The notes: generated from the sequence alone by a model not told the origin. Counted from the stretch's first letter, positions 21,275 through 32,609 are shown. The stretch: DNA of 64,000 nucleotides from Euborellia annulipes (GCA_023213315.1 JAKCPI010005252.1:1-64000), one strand, 5' to 3'. Program-made: numbers and translations.

Positions 21275-21876
21275 TTTCTAAAATTACAAATCATTTTCAC
21301 TCTAATTTTCAAACAGCTTTCTAAAATTACAAATCATTTTCACTCTAATTTTCAAACAGCTTTCTAAAATTACAAATCATTTTCACTCTAATTTTCAAAC
21401 AGCTTTCTAAAATTACAAAACATTTTCACTCTAATTTTCAAACAGCTTTCTAAAATTACAAAACATTTTCACTCTAATTTTCAAACAGCTTTCTAAAATT
21501 ACAAAACATTTTCACTCTAATTTTCAAACAGCTTTCTAAAATTACAAAACATTTTCACTCTAATTTTCAAACAGCTTTCTAAAATTACAAATCATTTTCA
21601 CTCTAATTTTCAAACAGCTTTCTAAAATTACAAAACATTTTCACTCTAATTTTCAAACAGCTTTCTAAAATTACAAAACATTTTCACTCTAATTTTCAAA
21701 CAGCTTTCTAAAATTACAAAACATTTTCACTCTAATTTTCAAACAGCTTTCTAAAATTACAAAACATTTTCACTCTAATTTTCAAACAGCTTTCTAAAAT
21801 TACAAAACATTTTCACTCTAATTTTCAAACAGCTTTCTAAAATTACAAAACATTTTCACTCTAATTTTCAAACAGC
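21275..21876 (+). repeat. Minisatellite, 14 exact units of 43 bp
   Basis: The unit begins TTTCTAAAATTACAAA and ends CTCTAATTTTCAAACAGC. The array is 602 bp, exactly 14 x 43, and units differ at one visible position: CAAATCATT in units 1-3 and 8, CAAAACATT in the rest. The right flank (21891-21960, TTTGTAAAGGGTTTTTGCAAAGACTTA) is also present at 18333-18400, so the array expanded inside a dispersed repeat. Confidence 0.95.
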
Positions 21877-23028
21877 TTTGTAAAATTACAACTCGTTTGT
21901 AAAGGGTTTTTGCAAAGACTTACTAAATTTAGTAGGTTTTTATTTATGTAATTGCTTCTTACACAAAAATTTTAAAAATATCCAAAAATTGTTTGTAGTG
22001 TATAAAAAAATATTCTATTTTCTTTTAGAGATGAGGAGGGGGTCAAACGATTGCCTCCCCCCCAACCTCTATCCGAAATACCATTTGGCGTCCAAAATAT
22101 ATTATTTAAAAATCGTCAAAAATCTATTCGTTTATAATAATGAGTTTGACGAGATTCTTTTGAGACTGAATATTTATGAACCAGTTTCTTTTGATTACTG
22201 AATATATCCGTTGGGCTAAAAGTTTCCGCAGAATCAGAAATGTTAAAAAAAAAATAAAATCCTTTGAATTTTAAAGCTGAATATAATAGAAAAAAAAAAT
22301 TAATAAAATACTTCGCGCCTTGCTTTTCTTTTTCATTACCTTAATTAATCAGCAACATTTTTAAAATTCTTTGAATTAACATTCGAATACGTAAATAAAA
22401 AAAAAAATACCATAAATTTTATATTGTTTATTTTAAAAGAATTCTTTCAAAAAGAGAATGTTTTTCTGATATGGTTGGTTTGGTGAATATTTTATTTTAT
22501 TAACCATGAATAATCATGGGAAAACATGTAAAAATAACAAAGGTAAATAATTTCATTTTGTATTTTTTGATAATAAAAATTTGGCGGATTTTATATTTAT
22601 CTTGTTAACTTATAAATTAAAAATCATACGCAGTTGAAAGTTGAGAAAATAACGCAATGAGGAATCTAAAAAAATCTTTTTTAAATTTAATTTGCCACTA
22701 GCCTTTGCCAGCAGGCCATATTTTCTGTTATATATAGCGATATATATAAATAACGTAATATGTCGAGCTAAAATTTATAATAAAAATATACTATATTAAT
22801 ATTTGACTAACGGTTGAGAAGCCCTTGACCTATGGCCAGGACGTTCCTAACCCTTTTGGTCGGGGTCTAAACAGACCTTAAACAAATTTAAAAAAAAAAA
22901 AAAATGGTTGATATATTTTTTGATTTAAATAGGGACGGGGTTTAAATAAAAAAACAAAATAATTATAGAACATGCTTGATATTTTCATTTTTCAAAATTT
23001 GATTTACGGATTTCTTAGATCTTTCTGT
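21877..23028. other. AT-rich spacer
   Basis: Small open frame at 21989-22201 without motif. CCTAACCCTTTTGGTCGGGG near 22848 resembles an internal hAT-end motif but has no partner. No gene. Confidence 0.4.
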
Positions 23029-23038
23029 TATTCTAGAC

Positions 23039-23457
23039 CAGTGGGGGGCGATCGACCCCAAGTGGATGATTTGGGTCATCAGGGGGAGGGGGAAATAAAT
23101 AAGTGGAGGCGATTAGTGGGACGATGAGTATTAAAAGGGGGAAAAATTAAAATAGTACAGTAGAACCTTGTTGATAACAAAGGTTTCAAATTTTAACTGT
23201 CAACTTTCTTAATTTTTCCAAATTCCAATTTAAAAACGAAAACTTGTACTCCTGTTTTTCAAATGTACTCCAATGCTCTTAGTTAATTAAAAAATGAATT
23301 TTTTAATTTTTTTTCTATTTTAGGAAAAAAACTGATTTATTATTTACACTTTACTTCAAATTAAAATACGCATATAATGAAAATTAAAGGGGAGCGATAG
23401 GTGTTAGTGAACCTCCATAAAGGGGAGATGGGCCAAAAAAGGTTGGGAACCACTCAC
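23039..23457 (-). mobile_element. hAT-type non-autonomous element
   Basis: The right end AAAGGTTGGGAACCACT reads, on the minus strand, as the classic hAT terminus AGTGGTTCCCAACC. The left end is CAGTGGGGGGCGATC. TATTCTAGAC flanks both sides (23029-23038 and 23458-23467), consistent with an 8-10 bp TSD. About 420 bp, no transposase. Confidence 0.75.
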
Positions 23458-23612
23458 TATTCTAGACTAACCTAAATTTTAATGGCTTGATTATTAATTA
23501 TTAAAAAAAAAAAAAAAAAAATTCTCATCGACGTTTGGATCACCCTTGATATATAGGCCTACTATAATTGATTATAGAGTAAATTAGTTTTTTTTTTTAT
23601 TTGTTGCATTAA

Positions 23613-24272
23613 AAAAATCTGGTGTGACTGGCGCACAGCACACAACTTTCTCTTACCTTCTATAATCGAAAGTTGTATACTGTGCTTGTCACACCAGATT
23701 TTTGTGTCGACATGTATTTAGTTTCCGACAGTACGGTTCATTCGATTTTCAAGATGTAAAATTTAGAAGTATGGCAAAATATTTATATTTTGTTACCATG
23801 GCAACCATTTCTCCTATCTGTTCTATGGAGTACAAGAGTAAAGTGGTCTTCTGAAGATTTCAATGACAAAATGGGAATATACATTTTATAGAGCATCTAA
23901 AAAATAATTGATTTTTGAATTTAAAAAAAAATCATTGGAGCAAATTTTGAGAAAATCGAAAAAAACTGAAAAACTACATCAGTAAAGTACTAGTACTCTT
24001 TGGTCGATTTTGTTCAAAAGCTTCGTGTCACGTCCCATGGGGGTGCCTAACTTAAATATACAATTTCAACCTCCTAGTTCTTTTCGTTCTTGAGATATTT
24101 TGTTCACAGACACGACACACACAGACAGACAGACCATTTCGCGAAAACCACTTTTTTGGATTCAGGGGACATCAAAACGTGTATATCCATCAAAACCTCG
24201 ACATCGAATTTTTGACATGAATCCAATACTTTCTCTCTATATTTAACATAAATATAGAGGTAAGAGAAAGTA
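23613..24272 (-). mobile_element. Family A copy, full length, reverse
   Basis: Has both hairpins: AATCTGGTGTGACTGG..CACACCAGATT at 23615-23702, and AGAGGTAAGAGAAAGT at the right end (24272). Internal blocks are in the usual order, with GTTCACAGACACG in place of the longer (CA)n. Confidence 0.85.
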
Positions 24273-24429
24273 AAAAACCAACAAATCTCGCTAATTTCTG
24301 ATCGATTACTAAAATAGTCAGGTGATTCCTTATACATTATTCTGCTATTTACCAGAAGATCAAAAGGTCAAAGTAGCTTATATAAAATTTCCTATTGATT
24401 ATTATTTTGACCCCCGTTTAAGCCTAATA

Positions 24430-24620
24430 CATTATACATAGTATAGATGATGAGGAGGTGAGGCGAGTGCAAAATAAAACCGAACAATCTGAACGAGAAT
24501 CTGAGTGATGACGTCACGCCGCATTGACAGCCTAGTTAGGGCCTCGTTAGGGCCGAAGGTGGGGAGCTTGCATGCTGATCGCCATCGACCGTTTACCTTC
24601 GCTACCTTTTTTTTTTTTTA
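24430..24620. promoter_or_regulatory. Unique GC-richer patch with a CRE palindrome
   Basis: TGATGACGTCACGCCG contains a perfect TGACGTCA CREB/ATF site near 24510. It is followed by two TTAGGGCC repeats and GCATGCTGATCGCCATCG. No TATA box, clear exon or repeat identity. A regulatory role is only inferred. Confidence 0.25.
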
Positions 24621-25063
24621 CCTTTTGCCTGCTCATAACTTCTTTCGTTCTCATAATATAAATTTTGAATGGGGATATAAATTGCAAGTGTGACTGACGT
24701 CATTATTAATACATTGTTTCGATGATTTACCTCCCCTAAAGGAATGAATTTCTTTTTTATAATAATGGGTACAATATAGACGGAGGAAGAAACTAATGCA
24801 CTTGATAAAAATTTTTTATATAGATAGAATGTGAAGTAATGGGAGAAGGGAAACTTGAGGAGACATAATGACATTCGCATAGGCCCAAGGAGCCCAAGCC
24901 CCCCCCCCCCCCCCCAGAAAAAACGCTTCACTATCGTTAAAAGGTAAAACAGAACAAAATCTTAAAACACTTAACTCATATCCTCTGCGTCAATCATATT
25001 TAGGTCCCCCTAATAATTAGATTTAAACTTTCTACCGTAGGCTCAAGTTGAAACATTATGTAT
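24621..25063. other. Spacer with a C-run hAT-like relic
   Basis: GCATAGGCCCAAGGAGCCC and a long C run at 24900-24915 resemble an old hAT MITE end. Otherwise unique. Confidence 0.35.
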
Positions 25064-25222
25064 ATATGAAAGGTAAAATACACTAGGTTATGTGTTTCAA
25101 GGTTTTTGTTATTTATTTATTAATTAAAATTAACACTTAACAACAACAAGTGTTAATTTTAATTAATAAATAAAAAAAAAAAACCTTGAAACACATAACC
25201 TAGTGTATTTTACCTTTCATAT
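25064..25222. repeat. Hairpin element, 75-bp arms, 9-bp loop
   Basis: Left arm ATATGAAAGGTAAAATACAC, right arm ends GTGTATTTTACCTTTCATAT. The arms differ mainly in A/T-run length and enclose AACAACAAC. TCCCCCTAATAATT occurs on both sides (about 25003 and 25222). A transcript would form a long near-perfect hairpin. Confidence 0.8.
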
Positions 25223-25487
25223 CCCCCTAATAATTTTTAAAATTCGGCGCCCATGGGCATTCGGTATTAAGTGCATTAGATGAAGCCTTATTTTTTTTTT
25301 TTTGCATAAGATTTATTTTTGTTTAATGATAAAAAGGATCATTTAAAAAGCAACTTTTCAGTCAGTAGGGTTTTTTTTATTACCTGTTGTTTAGGGATTG
25401 TTTTTTTTTTTTTATATATTCATGTTTATTTATGACACTTCTCCACGCAACAATCCAAGAAATATTTTCTCCAGCTTTTTTTTTTAC

Positions 25488-26755
25488 TTTCTCGTACCCT
25501 ATATATGAAATATATAGAGAGAGAAAGTATTGCGATCATGTCAAAAATTCGATGTCGAGATTTTGATGGATATACATGTTTTGAGGTCCCCTGAGTCCAA
25601 AAAAGTGGGTCCCGCAAATTGGTCTGTGTGTGTGTGTGTGTGTGTGTGTGTCTGTATGTGTGGACAGATTTTTAGCATGAAGGAATTGAGCTACCGGATT
25701 GAAATTTTATATTTAACTTAGGTACCTTCCCACACGCTCAAAATAAGCTTTTGAACAAAATCGGCCAAAAAGTACTAGTACTTTACTGATGTACTTTTTC
25801 AGTTTTTTTCGATTTTCTCAAAATTCCCTCCAAGGATTTTTTTTAAAATTCAAAAATCAATTATTTTTTAGATGCTCTTTAAAATGTATATTCTCATTTT
25901 GCCGTTGAAATCTTCTGGAGACCACTTTACTCTTGTTCTTTTAGCATGAAGGAATTGAGCTACCGGATTGAAATTTTATATTTAACTTAGGTACCTTCCC
26001 ACACGCTCAAAATAAGCTTTTGAACAAAATCGGCCAAAAAGTACTAGTACTTTACTGATATACTTTTTCAGTTTTTTTCGATTTTCTCAAAATTCCCTCC
26101 AAGGATTTTTTTTAAAATTCAAAAATCAATTATTTTTTAGATGCTCTTTAAAATGTATATTCTCATTTTGCCGTTGAAATCTTCTGGAGACCACTTTACT
26201 CTTGTTCTTCATAGGAAAGATAGAAATGGTTGCCATGGTAACGGAATTTAAATCTTTTTCTTTTTATTAGATTAAAAATCAATTATTATTTAAATTCCCA
26301 TTTATTTGTGTCTTTAATTGCTTAGGAGAAAACATATATATATCTCTCTCTCTCTCACTTGCAAACATTATCGCCTGTCTCTCCGCCTTCTCTCATAGGC
26401 CTAATGTTAATTTCCTATAGGGATTTTTATGTTAATTTCGATTCAAAAGGGGTCCCCTTTGAAACTTTTTAGGCATTTAAAATTTTTTTTTCCAATTCTT
26501 ATGAAATTTTGTATTTATTTACGATTCTCTATTGTGTATAAAATGTCCAAATATGAGATTAAAATTTTTAAAAATAACCATAGTTTATTTCAAGCAGTCA
26601 ACATTTAAAATGCAAGTTTGAAACTAAGGTGCTATCGGAAACTAAATATATCTCGACACAAAAATCTGGTGTGACCAGCACAGTGCGCAACTTTCTCTTA
26701 CCGAAGGGTAAGAGAAAGTTGTGTGCTGTGCGCCAGTCACACCAGATTTTTTTTG
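25488..26755 (+). mobile_element. Long family A element with module B and a tandem duplication
   Basis: Starts at ACTTTCTCGTACCCTATATA and includes a (GT)n run at 25624-25650 and the family A body with an internal 269-bp duplication. The linker TTTATTAGATTAAAAATCAA leads into module B, and the element ends with the perfect hairpin AACTTTCTCTTACC/GGTAAGAGAAAGTT. The most complete A+B copy and the empty site for the insertion at 4506-5177. Confidence 0.85.
25671..26208 (+). repeat. Tandem duplication, 2 x 269 bp
   Basis: 25671-25939 and 25940-26208 are almost identical. One visible difference is ACTGATGTACTT against ACTGATATACTT. The break falls between CTTGTTCTT and TTAGCATGAAGG. A recent unequal exchange is likely. 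Confidence 0.9.
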
Positions 26756-26770
26756 TTGTATTGTATTTAA

Positions 26771-26812
26771 GGTCCTGATGATGGGTGACGTATAGTCCCC
26801 GAAACGTTGACA
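26771..26812 (+). ncRNA. Hammerhead-like ribozyme, PLE end
   Basis: GGTC, CTGATGA, T, stem II (GGG..CCC), GAAAC, GTT and GAC. The core is intact, with U at the cleavage position. Stem I shows GTC/GAC. It abuts the end of the family A hairpin at 26755, and an AT-rich tail follows to about 26870. Only one arm is present. Confidence 0.6.
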
Positions 26813-26869
26813 TAGGAAATAAAATATTTTGGGCCGAATAAAGTCTATTTTTCTTCACATTTTTATTTC

Positions 26870-28320
26870 ATTTGAGAGATTTAATTATTATAAATAATTG
26901 GCTTTAATTTTTCAAAGAACCTAATTTTGGATTTCCAAGAAGTTTTTTAAGCCTTTTTTTGGCCCCCATTTGGGGATTTGTGGAGCAGAGATTTTTTCCT
27001 GGACTCTCCATAGCCTCCTTCATAAGAGTTCAAAATTTCATTTCGAAATCGGTCAATCAGAGCCGGCGAGACGGATATTAGCGAATTAAAATTAAAAGTA
27101 GGTTGTGATGTCATGGCTTGTAGCGTCACGGCCTTTGACGTCACGGCTTGTAACGCGACATGCTGAGCGAAAAAATTTGAGAGGATAAAATAAAAGTTTC
27201 ACTTTAAAAATAATCAAAATTGAGAGCTATTTAATTTTTTTTTTTTAATATTTATAAAATACATCTCCTTTCGTCATTAGACACAACTGACACGGTCCAG
27301 GTACACTAAGGAGTAACTTTCATGGGAATAATACTGAGGAGGGTTCCCCTTTCCTTCCTCAGGAGGAGGCATCTCCAATAGAGTTGGATAATTTTTTGCC
27401 TAGAGGTGGATTTGAACTCGAGTTGTCTTCAACTCAGGATTATAAACTGCTTAACTTCTTTATCCCCTCAGCTAATTGTCTCCACATAAAATATATATTA
27501 TTTTAACAAATACAATAAGGAATCTTTTTAAGGAAAAAATATATTTCTTAATAATCCTGTCTCGAGGTGTCTGAAAAACTGGAGCATAGAATGATGGTCC
27601 AGGTACCAAGCCCGCCTCGGGCAGGTGGCGCGACTAGTTATATAAAGATTTCTAAGGCTCCAATCAGTGATTGTAGCCATGACACGAACTCTACGGTGTC
27701 CAAAAAAAACAAAACTAACGAAACAACCTGTTTGTTCCTATTTTTTTTTTTTGACTCGCATCTTTCCTAATAAAAAAATCATCATAATCAGATTTTTATT
27801 TGAGAAAAACATTTTGAGTTTTTTTTTTTTTATAATATAATAATCATCTCTCTATCTCTCTCTTGCTCTAATCACTTATGAACCTATCATTATAATCATG
27901 AAGTTTATTTTATTATAATTATATGATTAGGCTTAAATAAACATCTTATAAAATCCGGAGCATATGTTTGCATTATCATTAATCAAAAGAGAAACAAACG
28001 ACCCCTAAATTGGGGTTGTCTTGTCTTCTCTTATTCGAAATCGAGGAAAGCAATCTGCTCTAAAATAACAGATATTAAATTTTTTAAAAATAATGAGCCT
28101 TGGAGAATTTCGATTTCTATTTAAGAAAAACAAACAAAAATTTTTTTCCAAATCTAGCAGATGTTTGATTTAAAAAAAAAAAAAAAACAGCTAAAATACA
28201 TCGGATACGCCCTTTTAATGGGTAGTTTGAGACAAACGTGTAACTAAAGTAGTAATATGCTCGTTTTTATTTTACCTGCTTATTTGGTTTGTACTTAATA
28301 TGACATAAAATTAGATATAA
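26870..28320. other. Mostly unique stretch with short repeats
   Basis: 26940-27090 resembles repeat C weakly (CTCCATAGCC, AAAATTTCATTTCGAAA, GACGGATATTAG). 27395-27480 on the minus strand looks tRNA-like (AGCTGAGGGGATAAAGAAG, AACTCGAGTTCAAATCC). No exon is supported, and the frame at 27567-27770 has no motif. Confidence 0.4.
27108..27153 (+). repeat. Three tandem 15-mers with GTCACGGC
   Basis: GTCATGGCTTGTAGC, GTCACGGCCTTTGAC and GTCACGGCTTGTAAC follow one another. The middle junction creates TGACGTCA, a CRE palindrome. Confidence 0.7.
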
Positions 28321-28345
28321 TAATAAATTATTAAATTTTCTCTGT

Positions 28346-28384
28346 CGGCGTTTCGATCTCTCATCGCGCTCATCAACAGGACAG
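28346..28384 (-). ncRNA. Hammerhead-like motif, degenerate
   Basis: On the minus strand TTGATGA, a short CGAT/ATCG stem, GAAACGCC and GACAG. The first core base and the cleavage triplet differ from consensus, so activity is unlikely. Marks another PLE end. Confidence 0.4.
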
Positions 28385-28524
28385 ATAGAAACGTCATAAG
28401 CTTAGATTGAATAAAGATATACAAATAAATACTGATGATACATCAAAATAATATGAATATCTATAAAAACAACAGTAGACAATAGGGGATTCCACAAAAA
28501 TTCGGTTAATAAACAGCAAACGTC

Positions 28525-28526
<2 letters not shown>

Positions 28527-28558
<32 letters not shown>

Positions 28559-28790
28559 GAATGGGTGCATAAGGTCCGAAGACCTATAATGACCAGTAGT
28601 CACATGCAGCCAGGAAGAAAATAAAAACAAAAGGAGAAGCATAAAGGGGAAACTCAACTGCGGGAACTGAGAAGATGCCTGTTGAGGTTAGACTTGAAAG
28701 TCTGAAGATTGTAGGTTTTGGGGAAGATAGACGCAGGGAGCTTGTTCCAATCACGGGAGGTCATGGGGACAAAACAATAATTATAATATA
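28527..28790 (-). mobile_element. 5'-truncated LINE: RT tail, 3' UTR and poly-A
   Basis: Read on the minus strand: the last 40 codons of a reverse-transcriptase ORF, a stop codon, about 95 bases of 3' UTR with CTGGCTGCATGTGACTACTG, and a poly-A tail (T run at 28527-28557). This is the usual result of aborted target-primed reverse transcription. No target duplication is clear. Confidence 0.85.
28654..28775 (-). pseudogene. C-terminal fragment of LINE reverse transcriptase
   Basis: The frame reads TSRDWNKLPASIFPKTYNLQ, then TFKSNLNRHLLSSRS and stop. The pattern W-N-x-L-P-x-x-I/V-x-x-x-x-[ST]-x-x-x-F-K-x-x-[VL]-x-x-[HY]-L is the usual C-terminal tail of Jockey/I/CR1-group ORF2 proteins. The polymerase, endonuclease and catalytic YxDD motif are all missing. 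This is the clearest protein-homology signal in the window. Confidence 0.85.
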
Positions 28791-28798
28791 ATATATTT

Positions 28799-29175
28799 AA
28801 AAAATCTGGTGTGAGTGGTCGCAAGAGAAAGTTGTGTTCTGTGCTTGTCACACCAGATTTTTTTCTGTTAACATATGTTTAGTTTCCGACAGTACAGTAC
28901 ATTCGAATTTCAAGATGTAAAATTTATAAGTATGGGAAAATATTTATATTTTGTTACCATGGCAACATATCTTTCCTATGGAGTACAAGAGTAAAGTGTG
29001 CTTCAAAAGATTTCAATGTCAAAATGAGAATATACATTTTAAAGAGAATCTAAAAAATAATTAATTTTTAATCAAAATCGTTGGAGCGAATTTTGAGAAA
29101 ATCGAAAAAAACTGAAAAAGTGCTTCAGTAAAGTACTAGTACTTTTTGGCCTATTTCGTTCAAAAGCTTCCCAGG
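28799..29175 (-). mobile_element. Family A copy, truncated
   Basis: Begins with a shortened AATCTGGTGTGAGTGG hairpin that has lost most of its first half. Runs to GTTCAAAAGCTTCCC, where it breaks off. Confidence 0.75.
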
Positions 29176-30174
29176 GAAGTGACTATGTTTCAAAAGATTC
29201 GTTCTGTTAAAAACAAGTCTATGAGAACGACTCCTAACTGAACGAGAAACTTTCCAAATAAAGTTGAAACAGATAATTGTTGTTAATAAATATTAATAAT
29301 TAAGCGCAAAACTTGCACTTACGTATATAATTTATTAACTAATCAAGCTCAAATATTTTCAATAAAGTCAAATCACCAGAAATATTAGTATAATACTTAT
29401 ATAGTTCTGAACGAGATCACGATAGAGTGATTCTGCTTTCAAGTCAGATTAAATCGTTTTTAATAATATGAGAGTGGTGCTTTTATATTTTTATTTGTTT
29501 CTCTTAATTAAAGTTAAAAAGTAAGCGAAAGTATTGATTTAGATAAACCCTTTTTGGCTTAACAAACAAAAAAAAAAAAAAAAAAAAAAAACACTTTCAT
29601 ACAAAAATACTTTTCTCCCTCCCAAAAAAAAGAATATTAAGCACTATTATTATATTCCGTTCATTAAGGAAAAGAAAAAGGTTGGAAGTACTTTTTGAAA
29701 ATAATCGCCGAATTGTTTTAAGGTTAAGAGAGGATCCCCTTTAGCGTATCCACCATTAGAGCCAACACAACCTGGCTTCTCTACTTCTCTCTCTCTCTTT
29801 TTTTCTTTTTTTCTTTTACCTTGAAAAAAGCCAAACCCACCTTCCTTCATCTAAGTGCTCTTCCCTCTCTCCCCTCTCTCTCTTGCCAAGATAGCCATCA
29901 TTTTTTTTTTTTTTTGTTCTAACGAAGGATTCCATTACCAAAAATAAATAAACTTAAGAAAATGATAGTGTTTGCCACCATATTTATGTAATGATTAATC
30001 ATCAGCCCTAATTATGATGCTATCTTCGGGTAAATGCCTGCCAGGCAGCTTTCTTCTTAATCAGGGGGGTCTTCTTCTTCTTCAAAAAAAAAATTTAATC
30101 AATCTCCTTTCAGGGGAGTTTAACCCTATTATTTAATTTTTCCAATAAAAAAATTTATACTATGATATAATCAG
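29176..30174. other. Unique stretch, no gene recognised
   Basis: A CT-rich zone at 29780-29880 and scattered A runs. The minus-strand frame at 29650-29850 is basic, low complexity and unrecognised. Confidence 0.4.
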
Positions 30175-30925
30175 GCAAGGATCGCGATCCTTTTAGTTTG
30201 AAATCCGAAGATCCGAAGGGTTTTCGGATCTGGATTAATTTTATGGAGAGGATCTATGATCTGGATCGCAATCCAAATAGAAAGAGGGGTGGATTTTAGG
30301 GATTTAGATCGAAATAAAGTTTACTCTCTGGATCTAGGATCCTTTTCGTACAATTAGCAATTCTGTGTTTTTTTTTTATTATTTTTAAAAGATTTCCAAT
30401 CCTTTGAAACTTTTTACTTTTTAATAAATATATCCTTTTGATTTTTTAAGATTAATGCCTATTTTTATACATCGCTTTTTGAGGTTGTGGCTGTGATGGA
30501 TGTGATTATAATGGAGGAATGGAGATATCAGTCAAATTGGAATGATCCAGGTTCAATAAAACTCCCAGAATAAGACGTTTCGGCCTGAATTTATTTACCC
30601 ATCTTAAATAAATTCAAGCCGAAACGTTCTGGGAGTTTTATTGAACATGGATCATTCCAATTTGGCTGATATCTCCATTCCTCCATTATATATTTTTTAT
30701 ATATCTTTCATCCAAACGCCTAAAAATGTACCAATTAGGCTGGTTAACTAGATTTTAATTCAGCAATTTTATTAGAAACTAGCTCGGATTTCAGGATCCC
30801 GGACCTGGATTTTCGGACCCAAAATCCGGATCGGATCGCTAATTCTTTTGCAGCAGCCGGATCAGATTAGTTGATCGGATCGTCCAAACTGTTAGGATCT
30901 GCGGATCGGATCTCTAATCCTTTTT
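30175..30925. mobile_element. GGATC-rich TIR element interrupted by a PLE palindrome
   Basis: AAGGATCGCGATCC near the left and GGATCGGATCTCTAATCCTT at the right are roughly inverted. Both flanks (30177-30345, 30785-30920) are dense in GATCCG/GGATC motifs, as in hAT ends with repeated transposase-binding motifs. The centre holds the palindrome 30507-30690. Boundaries are approximate. Confidence 0.45.
30507..30690. mobile_element. Palindromic PLE-derived element, 85-bp arms
   Basis: Arms start TATAATGGAGGAATGGAG and mirror through GGAATGATCC and CAATAAAACTCCCAGAA to GACGTTTCGGC, and meet at a 7-bp loop. GCCGAAACGTT in each arm is the 3' half of a hammerhead core. The CUGANGA half is lost, so no ribozyme remains. 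Confidence 0.7.
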
Positions 30926-31021
30926 TAAAGGATTTTGCCCATTCTGGGTATAATGAGAACCTTTTGCATAGCTAGATGGAAATTTCATTCTTATCACATA
31001 CGGGCCCGTGATTTTTCTTCA

Positions 31022-31095
31022 CTCAATAATGAATTCAAAGAGCCGGGAGTCGAACAACGGATCTGCCAATTTGTAGACTACTTGGCATCCAAGAA
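31022..31095 (-). repeat. tRNA-like SINE head fragment
   Basis: On the minus strand GGATGCCAAGTAGTCTAC and GTTGTTCGACTCCCGGC resemble A and B boxes. No CCA or full cloverleaf. Confidence 0.4.
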
Positions 31096-31218
31096 ATCCT
31101 CCATGAATTATGACTAGCCTCTATGCTCTGAAGACGATCCCTTCAGGGATCCAAACTTGAGGCTGAAATTAATAAAATAAAAAAAAAGAAAAAGACCTAG
31201 CTGCAAATATTATTTAAT

Positions 31219-31458
31219 CTTCTTCTTCTGTCCTCGCCCCGTTCTTGCGATGCGGGGTCGGCGGACCTCACTCTTTTCCCTCCAACCCTATCATACGTTT
31301 TTGAGACCGGAAGAAATTGGACAGGCCGGCCCGTCCCACGGCCTGTTGAAAAGAGGAAGGAAGAGACAGACATACAAAGAACTGAAGGACTGCCTGTCCC
31401 AGCTTGGGCAGCTCGTGGTCGCCATCCACGTACCCACAAGATGTGGGCCCCTGAGCGA
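31219..31458 (-). mobile_element. V retroposon copy, 17-bp TSD
   Basis: Perfect target duplication TGCAAATATTATTTAAT at 31202-31218 and 31459-31475. The minus strand runs from CTCAGGGGCCCACATCTTG to GACAGAAGAAGAAG. Same length as the other copies. Frames inside are open by chance only. Confidence 0.95.
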
Positions 31459-31475
31459 TGCAAATATTATTTAAT

Positions 31476-32224
31476 ACATAGCTATAAATCTTTTGAAATA
31501 CAAATTCCATATTCAAATAGTAGGGCATGTCGAGTACAAATTGGCAAATCCGAGGTTTAACTCTCGGTGCTATTTTTTTTTTTTTTTTGAATTAATAAAT
31601 ATTAATTAGACCTCTATAAATCCACTCTTCATTGTGAAATGTCCAAAAAATCAGACAAACTCTTCAATGAAATTTAATTTAAATTTTTTACTCTGATCAT
31701 TCCCCTCCCCCTCCCCTTCCTTTGTTGTTTATTGTAAACTAAAACCCCACATTGGAAAAAAAAAAAAATTATGTGCACCACTGCGCTATATTATTGACGT
31801 AATATAATATAATAGAAAAAAAAAAAAAAATCAAATAGAAATTTTATATGTTGATAAAAAAATATACTTCGTCAGTGTATAGTCAGTTTAAGAGACGTTT
31901 ATACAAATGTTTTTGTTGGTTGTGGTCATGCTAATAGTTGACCGCAAGCCGAGGGTCTCGGTTCGTTTCCCGGTCAGTGGCCAGTGCTTCGCTTCCCTAG
32001 AAAAATTCTAATTAGCCTCTCTCTCTCTCTCTCTCGTCAGATGGGAATTTATTTATTAGGCGGTGTGGGCCCTTTTTTTTTAAAGTTTAAGGGCGCCGAA
32101 GGAATGCTCATAGTCCTTTTATAGCCTCAAAATTGACTTTTTTCTCGAGCTTCTGGATAATTATTTAGTTAATTTCGTATGGAATTTATGTTTCTAGTTA
32201 ATATTTTTAGACAGTTGGTGGAAG

Positions 32225-32258
<34 letters not shown>

Positions 32259-32609
32259 TTGATTCTATTAAATAATTACCCTCATTAAATTTAATTAAAA
32301 ACTAGGTGACATTTTATTTGTAAAATTCCTCATTTATTATCATCCACAAAGAAACCTATTAATTTATTTATTCGTTTAAAAATCAATAACAAACTAAAGT
32401 AACAAAAAAATCGTTTAATAATATATAACCTCCAATTAAAAAAGAAGTAATATTTATTAGAAAATAAATATAGGACATATTGATTTTTTTTTTTTATTAA
32501 ACTATGTGATATTTAATAATAAATAGTTGATATTCTAAATTAATTAAATTAATTCAACCACGATCTACCGGAGACAATCTTCTTTCTTCTCTAGATGTTG
32601 TTTCTTGTT
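31476..32609. other. Unique AT-rich stretch with microsatellites
   Basis: (CT)n at about 32015-32034 and (AC)n at 32225-32257. GTCATGCTAATAGTTGACC with CTCGGTTCGTTTCCCGG at 31926-31980 looks like a tRNA-derived head. No exon supported. Confidence 0.45.

Noticed and set aside
21275..21876. Regular repeats suggesting a CRISPR array
   Set aside because: Units are contiguous 43-mers without variable spacers, in an animal-type genome. It is a minisatellite.
32225..32257. (AC)n tract
   Set aside because: Ordinary microsatellite. Not worth a separate finding.
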